A DNA stretch of 5,922 nucleotides from an uncultured Ruminococcus sp. (GTDB lineage Bacteria > Bacillota > Clostridia > Oscillospirales > Acutalibacteraceae), in NCBI GenBank assembly GCA_905234305.1, contig CAJOHT010000139.1, positions 1 to 5,922 of the forward strand, written 5' to 3'. Shown one piece after another: positions 1 through 5,922 of the stretch (position 1 is the stretch's first letter; every line of letters begins with the position of its first letter). A model generated the notes under the pieces. That model searched no databases. It was not told the DNA's origin and worked only from the letters and a program-made list of their open reading frames with translations. The position numbers were made by a program, and so were the translations under genes.

Positions 1-177
1 GAACGGAAAGTTAAGGATATAAGCGATTCCGAAAGCATATACAAACGGGGTTAAAATCTCCGCAAAAGAACATATCCCCTTCCAGATAACAGGCACGTTA
101 TCCTTAATAAAAAGCAGGAAAACCGCAAATATGATGCAGATAAGAATACCCGCCATTTTGTTGAATTGTTTCTTCAT
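1..177 (-). CDS. AI-2E/PerM-family transporter, N-terminal 59 residues (runs off left edge)
   Basis: This is the start of a membrane protein; translation from the ATG at 177 stays open to the window edge. The N-terminus is MKKQFNKMAG, followed by a hydrophobic segment at about residues 10-24. After a short polar stretch (KDNVPVIWK) a second hydrophobic region (about 35-58) contains PFVYAFGIAYILNF. That closely resembles the N-terminal signature of the AI-2E transporter family (PF01594; PerM, YtvI, YdbI-like), usually written P-F-x-x-G-x-x-I-A-Y-L-L-N-P. Family members are multi-pass inner-membrane proteins of about 350-400 residues. Proposed roles include autoinducer-2 export and sodium/proton antiport, so the substrate cannot be given from this fragment. 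The start is supported by AAAGGATGG (185-193), with 10 bases between AAAGGA and the ATG. The gene begins 25 bases after the polC stop and is probably co-transcribed. The family call is fairly good but rests on 59 residues. Confidence 0.72.
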   Translation of the reverse strand, partial: MKKQFNKMAGILICIIFAVFLLFIKDNVPVIWKGICSFAEILTPFVYAFGIAYILNFPF

Positions 178-202
178 TTATAAACCATCCTTTCGAATGT
201 AT

Positions 203-3200
203 TTAGAAAAGTGACATCTGAGCGCTTTCAGGTAAATCGCCCATAGCGCCGCATTCCTTAAGCGCCTCGAAAACGGTTTTGGACGCCTTTGACTTCATCT
301 GAAGCTCCTCTATCGAGAGAAAATCGCCCTTAGAACAGCATTCCTCGAGAGAAATCGCCGCGGATTCGCCGACTCCCGACAGAGCGCAGAAAGGCATACG
401 TATCTTACCGTCCTCGACGCAGAATGTTTTAGCCTTGGATTTATAGATATTTATAGGAAGCATCTCTACTCCTCTCGCCATCATCTCGTTGACGATCTGA
501 AGCATTCCGTACTCCGCGTTATCCTTAGCGGAAGCCTCGTAACTCATCTGCTTGATGTTGCGCATTTTCTCTACGACAGCGTCTCTGCCTTTCATTACGG
601 TAGCTCCGTCAAAATTATCGTTACGTACCGTAAAGTACGCCGCGTAATACTCAACAGGCTTATGAACCTTATACCAGCCTAGTCTTAAGGCGGCGATCAT
701 ATACGCCGCGGCGTGAGCCTTAGGGAACATATACTTGATCTTCAGGCAGGATTCAACATACCATTTAGGAACATTATGCTCTTCAAACGCTTTAAAATGC
801 TCATCGTTAAACATTTTTTTAGCTTTACCCTTACGGGTGATTTCCATAATTTTAAACGCCATGCTCGGCTCCAAGCCCATATGGAGCAGATAGGTCATAA
901 TCGAGTCACGAGTACCTATAACTTCGGAAATCGTACAGGTTCCCTGTTTAATAAGCTCCTGAGCGTTGCCGAGCCATACATCGGTACCGTGGGATAGTCC
1001 CGAAATCTGCAGTAAATCAGAAAAAGTCTTAGGCTGAGCCTCGATAAGCATACCTTTTACAAAGTCGGTTCCGCATTCGGGAATCGAAAGCGTACCCGTT
1101 TCAAAGGAAATATCCTCGGCTGAAACGCCGAGAGCTTTCGTCGAAGTAAACAGCGACATAACGTCGGGGTCGCTCATACTTACCTTCATTACGGGAATTC
1201 CAGTAAACTCCTCGAGATAATGGTAAATCGTCGGAACATCGTGTCCGAGTTCATCGAGCTTCGTAATAGTGTCATGGATTGAATGGAAGTCGAAGTGAGT
1301 TGTTATATTATCGCTCTTTACGTCGTTGGCGGGATGCTGTACGGGACAGAAATCATAAATATCGTATCCCTTCGGAACTACTACCATTCCGCCGGGATGC
1401 TGACCCGTGGTACGCTTTATATCGGTACATCCGATAGCAAGACGCTTTTCCTCAGCTTTATGGTAGGAAAGATTATTCTCTTCCTCGTATTTCTTTACAA
1501 AACCTATTGCCGTTTTATCGGCTACGGTCGAAATCGTACCCGCCTTGAATACGTGGTCTCTGCCGAATAATTCCTCGGTATAGCGATGCGCCTTCGACTG
1601 GTACTCGCCGCTGAAGTTAAGGTCTATATCGGGGACCTTATCTCCCTTGAATCCGAGGAAGGTTTCAAAGGGTATTTCGTGACCGTCTCTGTCCATAGGA
1701 GTACCGCATTCGGGACAGTTTTTAGGCGGCATATCAAATCCCGAGCCGTATTCGCCGTTCTCGAAAAACTCGCTGTGGCAGCAATTAGGACATACATAAT
1801 GCGGACACAAGGGGTTAACCTCGGAAATACCCGACATAGTCGCGACGAACGACGAGCCTACGCTTCCTCTCGAGCCGACAAGATAACCGTGAGCCTCGCT
1901 GTCAGCAACTAGCTTCTGAGCAGTCATATAAAGAACGGAATATCCGTATTTATTAATAGCGTCAAGTTCTTTCTTTAAGCGGGCTTCCACGATCGGCGGC
2001 AGAGGGTCGCCGTATTTTTTCTTTGTCCTCTCCCAGGTAATATCGTTAAGCTGCTGCTCTGCTCCCTCGATAAAGGGAGGGAAATTACCGTCTGGAATAG
2101 GTTTTATACTCTCAATGCTGTCGGCGATTTTGTTTGTATTTTCAACAACAATCTCATAAGCCTTATCCTTACCGAGATACGAAAACTCCTCCAGCATTTC
2201 GGCGGTGGTTCTGTAATATAGCGGAGCCTGCTCCTTAGCGTCGGAATAACCCTGTCCCGCCTGAAGTATCATACGGAAATCAGCGTCCGTAGGCTCCATA
2301 AAATGAACGTCGCAGGTAGCTACAACAGGTATATTAAGTTCCTCGCCTAGCTTTACGACCTGGCGGTTCAGATCCTCTAAATCTTTTTCACTTTTAAGCT
2401 GTCCGCTTCTTACAAGGAAACGGTTATTACCCGTTGGCTGAACCTCAAGGTAATCGTGGAATTTAGCGATTTTTCGTATTTCATCCTTAGACTTACCGCC
2501 GATAATCGCGCGGATAAGCTGACCAGCCTCACAGGCGGAGCCGATAATTAAGCCCTCCCTGTGTTTAACAAGCTCGGATTTAGGAATACGCGGTTTTTTA
2601 TAAAAATAATTAAGATGACTGTAGGATATAAGTTTATAAAGATTCTTTAAGCCCGTAAGATTTTTAACGAGAATAATCTGGTGATATGTAGGCAGCTTTT
2701 TAAAATCTCCGCCTACGATCTTAGTATTTATATCCTTAACCTCAAATATATTATAATCATTTTTAAGTCTTTTACAAAGCTCGATGAAAATGTTCGCAAG
2801 CATCTGAGCGTCGTCGGTAGCACGATGATGATTAAACTCCCCGAGTCTTAAATACTTAGCGACCGTATCTAGCTTACAGTTTTTAATATCATTTAAAATA
2901 TTTCGGCAAATCACTACCGTGTCGATTGAAGTACAATTATATTTTATGCCCATATTTTCGCAGGCGACGCGTATAAAGCCCGTATCAAACGGAGCGTTAT
3001 GCGCAACAAGAATATTGCCGTCGGCAAATTCAAGAAAGGCTTTAACAGCTTCGGACTGGGACGGCGCGTCCTTAACCATAGAATCGTTAATACCCGTAAG
3101 CTTGGTGATTTTAGCGGGAATAGGCATCTCGGGATTAACAAAGGTAGAGAATGTATCCTTATCCTTACGTGCCGATAAGCCTGTGGTCTCAATATCAAAA

Positions 3201-4519
3201 CAGATAAAGGTGCCGTCTAAGCTCTCATTCTGTTCACCAGCAACAGACTCAACGAGATCATCGATAAAATACGCCTCGGTACCGTAAATAATTTTAATCT
3301 TTTCCCCGTCTTTATTAATTGAAGCAGCGGTATTCATCGCCTCGGGGAACGCCTGAGCAACACCGTGGTCGGTAATCGCGATAGCGGGATGTCCCCACTG
3401 TGCCGCTCGTTTAATCAGCTTGCTTGCGGGAGTCATACCGTCCATCTGGGACATATTGGTATGTAGATGAAGCTCAACGCGCTTTTTAGGCGCATTATCG
3501 ACTACCTTAACCTTCTCTGCCGTAGAAATACTACGCGCGTTTATAACAGTTCCGCCGAAGAATTTGTCGAACTCCACGTCGCCGCTTACAACAATAGCGT
3601 CGCCGACCTTTATTTTTTCGACAATCGCGGTACTGTTAATCGGACCAAATACCTTAACAGTAATCGAACCCGTATAGTCGGTAATATCGATTGTAATTAT
3701 GTTTTTATCGCCCGAACGCGTTACCTTTTTCTCAAAAGCGAAAACATCGCCCCAAACGCTTACCTTGCCCGAGTCATAAGCAACCTCGGAAATAGGAATA
3801 ACCTTTCCCCTGTCTACCCTGCCGTAAAGCGGACGTACAGAGGTCGGGATAATCTGCGGAGTAAGGAATTTGCCCTTGCGGATTTCAATTTCCTGCGCTT
3901 TATTTTCAGCACGTTTTTCGGCATTTTGCTTAGCGGAAGTTTCTTCTTCCTCAAACATCTGCGCAATTTTTTCGAGATTTTCTCTATGCAGTTTCTTTTC
4001 GGTATTCTGCTGAGCTTCAATATACTCCTTGCTTTCGCCGTCTATAACAGTCATACCGCTATAAGAAATCTTAATCTCGCGGTTAAACTCGTTATAAATA
4101 AGGCGGGTAAGCTCAGCGTCAAAACCGACACTGTCCAAAAGCGCTTTTCCGCCATTATTCAAGGAGATATTAAGAGTGTCCCCGTTTAAAACAACCTCGC
4201 TGTTTTTAAAGGTTCCGTTGATTCGGGGAATACTGTATTTTAGTTCATAAACAAGCTCGTTAAAATAATCGGCGCAAAAAAGCTCACTCGAAAAGCGTGG
4301 TAAAATACTAACCTTTCCGAGCGCTAACGGGGAATTTTTTAAGATGTTCTCAGCTCTGTGGATATCCTCCCTGCGAACTAGCTCCGAAAAACAAGCGGTA
4401 AACTCAACCGTTCTTAAAGCGGGATTAACACTTATATTGTCAATTTCGGCGTTATATACCGCGGGAGCTATTAAGTTTTCTTCAACATAAGTTCCAAATA
4501 TTTCCCTGAATTTTTTCAT
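203..4519 (-). CDS. polC: DNA polymerase III subunit alpha, PolC type (EC 2.7.7.7), with DEDDh 3'-5' proofreading exonuclease
   Basis: This is the main replicative polymerase of low-GC Gram-positive bacteria, copying the chromosome on the beta clamp. Its 1438 residues are full length (B. subtilis PolC is about 1437). Domains in order: N-terminal domain (about 1-160); charged, probably helical linker (160-217); OB fold (about 230-335); first PHP part with HLHTNMSQMDG (351-361) and TDHG (383-386); inserted exonuclease (about 437-590) with FDIETTGL (D442, E444), HNAPFD (D512) and HHRATDD (H565, D570); second PHP part with CDVH (736-739). The polymerase core has GSRGSVGSS (882-890), a four-cysteine zinc site (C910, C913, C935, C938), palm aspartates D964 and D966 in PDIDLN and D1089 in KLDELGHD, and SGLSHGTDVW (1173-1182). 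A helix-hairpin-helix-like ALSGVGE lies at 1379-1385. The protein ends in QMSLF, a beta-clamp-binding motif. All expected polymerase and exonuclease residues are present, so both activities are expected. AAGGAAG precedes the start by 4 bases. Confidence 0.98.
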   Translation of the reverse strand: MKKFREIFGTYVEENLIAPAVYNAEIDNISVNPALRTVEFTACFSELVRREDIHRAENILKNSPLALGKVSILPRFSSELFCADYFNELVYELKYSIPRINGTFKNSEVVLNGDTLNISLNNGGKALLDSVGFDAELTRLIYNEFNREIKISYSGMTVIDGESKEYIEAQQNTEKKLHRENLEKIAQMFEEEETSAKQNAEKRAENKAQEIEIRKGKFLTPQIIPTSVRPLYGRVDRGKVIPISEVAYDSGKVSVWGDVFAFEKKVTRSGDKNIITIDITDYTGSITVKVFGPINSTAIVEKIKVGDAIVVSGDVEFDKFFGGTVINARSISTAEKVKVVDNAPKKRVELHLHTNMSQMDGMTPASKLIKRAAQWGHPAIAITDHGVAQAFPEAMNTAASINKDGEKIKIIYGTEAYFIDDLVESVAGEQNESLDGTFICFDIETTGLSARKDKDTFSTFVNPEMPIPAKITKLTGINDSMVKDAPSQSEAVKAFLEFADGNILVAHNAPFDTGFIRVACENMGIKYNCTSIDTVVICRNILNDIKNCKLDTVAKYLRLGEFNHHRATDDAQMLANIFIELCKRLKNDYNIFEVKDINTKIVGGDFKKLPTYHQIILVKNLTGLKNLYKLISYSHLNYFYKKPRIPKSELVKHREGLIIGSACEAGQLIRAIIGGKSKDEIRKIAKFHDYLEVQPTGNNRFLVRSGQLKSEKDLEDLNRQVVKLGEELNIPVVATCDVHFMEPTDADFRMILQAGQGYSDAKEQAPLYYRTTAEMLEEFSYLGKDKAYEIVVENTNKIADSIESIKPIPDGNFPPFIEGAEQQLNDITWERTKKKYGDPLPPIVEARLKKELDAINKYGYSVLYMTAQKLVADSEAHGYLVGSRGSVGSSFVATMSGISEVNPLCPHYVCPNCCHSEFFENGEYGSGFDMPPKNCPECGTPMDRDGHEIPFETFLGFKGDKVPDIDLNFSGEYQSKAHRYTEELFGRDHVFKAGTISTVADKTAIGFVKKYEEENNLSYHKAEEKRLAIGCTDIKRTTGQHPGGMVVVPKGYDIYDFCPVQHPANDVKSDNITTHFDFHSIHDTITKLDELGHDVPTIYHYLEEFTGIPVMKVSMSDPDVMSLFTSTKALGVSAEDISFETGTLSIPECGTDFVKGMLIEAQPKTFSDLLQISGLSHGTDVWLGNAQELIKQGTCTISEVIGTRDSIMTYLLHMGLEPSMAFKIMEITRKGKAKKMFNDEHFKAFEEHNVPKWYVESCLKIKYMFPKAHAAAYMIAALRLGWYKVHKPVEYYAAYFTVRNDNFDGATVMKGRDAVVEKMRNIKQMSYEASAKDNAEYGMLQIVNEMMARGVEMLPINIYKSKAKTFCVEDGKIRMPFCALSGVGESAAISLEECCSKGDFLSIEELQMKSKASKTVFEALKECGAMGDLPESAQMSLF

Positions 4520-4523
4520 TATA

Positions 4524-4530
4524 CTTCCTT
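4524..4530 (-). promoter_or_regulatory. Shine-Dalgarno sequence of polC
   Basis: Read on the minus strand, this is AAGGAAG, then TATA, then the polC ATG. It lies within the 19-base gap after ispG and supports the chosen polC start. The gap is too short to hold a full promoter or a terminator, so polC expression should depend on transcription coming from ispG or from a promoter further upstream. Confidence 0.75.
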
Positions 4531-4538
4531 AAAAATTA

Positions 4539-5585
4539 TTAATCTTCTTTATATATCTCATCAATCAAAGCGTCAACCAGCTTATCCTCGCTGACCTTAT
4601 AAAGGATTTCTCCCTTTTTGAATATAAGACCCATACCGTCGCCGCCCGCGATACCGAAATCAGCCTCACGTGCTTCTCCAGGACCGTTTACTACACAGCC
4701 CATAACCGCGACTTTGATATTCTTTTTACAATCACGAAGGCGCTCCTGAACCTCATTAGCAAGCGAGATAAGGTCAATTTTAGTTCTTCCGCAGGTCGGG
4801 CAGGATACGAACTGTACGCCTCCCTTTTCGATATCAAGCGCCTTAAGTAAATCCTTAGCCGCGTAAATCTCGCGTACAGGGTCGGCAGTTAACGAAACGC
4901 GGATCGTATCCCCGATACCGTGTATAAGAAGCGAACCTATACCCGCGGAGGATTTTATTATTCCGAGCCTTTCGGTACCCGCCTCGGTAACTCCGAGGTG
5001 AAGCGGATAATCACACCTTTCGCTCGCAAGCTCATAAGCCTTTACCATTGTGGAAACAGTTGAGCTTTTCATCGAAAGAACAATATTGTTAAAGTCAAAT
5101 TTTTCAAGTAATGAAGCGTGGTAAAGCGCGCTGTCGCAAAGCGCTTCGGCGGTTGGCGAGCCGTATTTTTTGAGTATTTCCTTCTCTAATGAACCGCTGT
5201 TAACTCCGATTCTGATAGGAATATTTTTATTGGCGCAGGCGTCGGCAACAGCCTTTACCCTGTCGTCGGAGCCGATATTACCAGGATTAATGCGGATTTT
5301 ATCTATACCAGCCTCGACAGCCTCAAGCGCCAGCTTATAATCAAAATGAATATCAGCTACTATCGGCACACTGACCGCTTCTTTTAAAGCTGGAATAAGT
5401 TTAACAGCTTCCTTATTCGGTATAGCGGCGCGGATAATCTCGCAGCCTGCTTTCTCAAGAGCTACAGCCTGCTCAACGCTGCCTTTTATATTTTCGGCAG
5501 GTACATTAAGCATCGACTGAACGCTTACTTTAGCGCCTCCGCCTATTTTCACATTACCTGCTGTTACCTGAATTTTACTTCCCAT
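4539..5585 (-). CDS. ispG: 4-hydroxy-3-methylbut-2-en-1-yl diphosphate synthase (flavodoxin-type), IspG/GcpE
   Basis: IspG is the penultimate enzyme of the MEP isoprenoid pathway. It is a cytosolic [4Fe-4S] enzyme that reductively opens 2-C-methylerythritol 2,4-cyclodiphosphate to HMBPP, the substrate of IspH. The 348 residues match the short bacterial form (E. coli has 372) with no plant-type insert. The N-terminal TIM-barrel region carries VQSM (22-25), VADIHFDYKLAL (76-87), KIRINPGNIG (96-105), RIGVNSGSLEK (125-135) and LHLGVTEAG (195-203). The C-terminal cluster domain has CPTCGRT with C262 and C265, then CVVNGPGE with C297 and E304. These are the three cysteines and one glutamate that bind the cluster, with the same internal spacing as E. 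coli C270, C273, C305 and E312. The start is 2 bases after the rseP stop and has a strong GGAGGA. Two small departures from consensus are listed under findings. The enzyme should be functional. Confidence 0.97.
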   Translation of the reverse strand: MGSKIQVTAGNVKIGGGAKVSVQSMLNVPAENIKGSVEQAVALEKAGCEIIRAAIPNKEAVKLIPALKEAVSVPIVADIHFDYKLALEAVEAGIDKIRINPGNIGSDDRVKAVADACANKNIPIRIGVNSGSLEKEILKKYGSPTAEALCDSALYHASLLEKFDFNNIVLSMKSSTVSTMVKAYELASERCDYPLHLGVTEAGTERLGIIKSSAGIGSLLIHGIGDTIRVSLTADPVREIYAAKDLLKALDIEKGGVQFVSCPTCGRTKIDLISLANEVQERLRDCKKNIKVAVMGCVVNGPGEAREADFGIAGGDGMGLIFKKGEILYKVSEDKLVDALIDEIYKED

Positions 5586-5587
5586 AA

Positions 5588-5922
5588 CTATCCTCCGTTA
5601 GCAAACGGCAGTAACTGCCATACATCCTTAACCGTAATAACCGCCATAAACAACAGCAGTAAACCCAGTCCGATTCCGTTGACGATCCGCTCGACTCTGC
5701 GCGGTATCGGCTTTTTGAATACAAGCTCAATAAGCAGGAATAAAAACCTTCCGCCGTCAAGCGCGGGGAACGGCAGCATATTGAATATACCGAGGTTCAC
5801 CGAAATCAGCATCATCATATATAAAATATTGTTGAACGCGTCGAGGAAGCTCTTCTCAAGCCCCTTTGACGCTACCTGAGTAATAGCCGAGGCGGATCCT
5901 ACAGGTCCCGAAATATCCTTAA
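5588..5922 (-). CDS. rseP: RseP-type site-2 zinc metalloprotease, C-terminal fragment (starts beyond right edge)
   Basis: This is the last 111 codons of an intramembrane M50 protease; the reading frame is open to the right edge, so the N-terminal HExxH motif and PDZ domain would lie outside the window. RseP-family proteins cleave transmembrane segments of anti-sigma factors and remnant signal peptides in the cytoplasmic membrane. The visible part begins KDISGPVGSAS, the conserved GPVG region that precedes the C-terminal core. It continues with a membrane segment containing NLGIFNMLPFPALDGGRF, which matches the family motif NxxPxPxLDGG; its aspartate is the third zinc ligand. The segment after it (RVERIVNGIGLGLLLLFMAV) looks like the final transmembrane helix. 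The protein ends FANGG, and its last two glycine codons form the ispG ribosome-binding site. The position just before ispG and polC matches the known Bacillota order dxr-rseP-ispG-polC. A shorter frame from the ATG at 5818 is only an internal methionine of this gene. Confidence 0.95.
   Translation of the reverse strand, partial: KDISGPVGSASAITQVASKGLEKSFLDAFNNILYMMMLISVNLGIFNMLPFPALDGGRFLFLLIELVFKKPIPRRVERIVNGIGLGLLLLFMAVITVKDVWQLLPFANGG
5591..5596 (-). promoter_or_regulatory. Shine-Dalgarno sequence of ispG, inside the rseP coding end
   Basis: Read on the minus strand, GGAGGA forms the last two sense codons (Gly-Gly) of rseP, followed by TAG, TT and the ispG ATG. The 5-base spacing is good and this site fixes the ispG start. 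Because the site lies inside the upstream gene and the stop and start are only 2 bases apart, ribosomes finishing rseP could re-initiate directly on ispG (translational coupling, inferred). Confidence 0.85.

Noticed and set aside
178..202. Possible terminator between polC and the transporter gene
   Set aside because: The 25-base gap holds a ribosome-binding site but no GC-rich inverted repeat followed by a T run, so no terminator is called.
713..1912. Three plus-strand open frames of 94-108 codons (713-997, 1283-1570, 1586-1912)
   Set aside because: All are antisense to the conserved polymerase core of polC, with no recognisable protein features; treated as shadows.
2919..3287. Open frames on both strands (plus 2919-3287, minus 2944-3198) inside the exonuclease region of polC
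   Set aside because: The polC frame here encodes clear exonuclease motifs (FDIETTGL, HNAPFD). The alternative frames are low-complexity shadows rich in Leu/Arg or Ser.
3467..4189. A 240-codon open frame on the plus strand, opposite the 5' third of polC
   Set aside because: It lies entirely antisense to well-conserved polC codons, has no ribosome-binding site before its ATG, and its translation shows no recognisable domain. Codon bias in polC explains the lack of stops.
5575..5760. A 61-codon minus-strand frame overlapping the rseP-ispG junction
   Set aside because: It is out of frame with the clear RseP C-terminus and the ispG start, and its Ser/Arg/Tyr-rich product has no family resemblance.
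1..5922. A novel defence, mobile or RNA-based system
   Set aside because: Nearly every base is covered by four conserved housekeeping-type genes. I saw no repeats, structured RNA, integrase, transposase or unusual composition.

Overview
This is a compact stretch of bacterial chromosome of roughly 45% GC (estimated by eye). All four recognisable genes are on the minus strand, so transcription runs from the right edge to the left. In that order they are: the C-terminal end of an RseP-type site-2 zinc metalloprotease, a complete ispG (4-hydroxy-3-methylbut-2-enyl diphosphate synthase), a complete polC (Gram-positive-type replicative DNA polymerase III alpha subunit with built-in proofreading exonuclease), and the first 59 codons of an AI-2E/PerM-family multi-pass membrane protein. 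The last gene runs off the left edge.

The 1438-residue PolC points to Bacillota. The rseP-ispG-polC order matches the conserved uppS-cdsA-dxr-rseP-ispG-polC block known from that phylum. The moderate GC and the wording of IspG and PolC suggest a gut-type Clostridia, possibly Ruminococcaceae/Oscillospirales. That finer placement is an impression from remembered sequences, not a search result.

Layout: the rseP end (5588-5922) is separated from ispG (4539-5585) by 2 bases, ispG from polC (203-4519) by 19 bases, and polC from the AI-2E gene (1-177) by 25 bases. Each downstream gene has a recognisable Shine-Dalgarno sequence. I see no terminator hairpin or convincing promoter in any gap, so the simplest reading is one polycistronic unit. 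The unit joins envelope proteolysis, isoprenoid precursor synthesis (which feeds undecaprenyl phosphate for the cell wall), chromosome replication and a membrane protein. No gene-free stretch exceeds 25 bases.

I found no RNA gene, mobile element, CRISPR array, repeat family or attachment site, and no sign of a previously undescribed system. This looks like ordinary core-genome housekeeping DNA. The findings are modest: the gene that follows polC, the tight coupling of the genes, and a few residue departures from family consensus.
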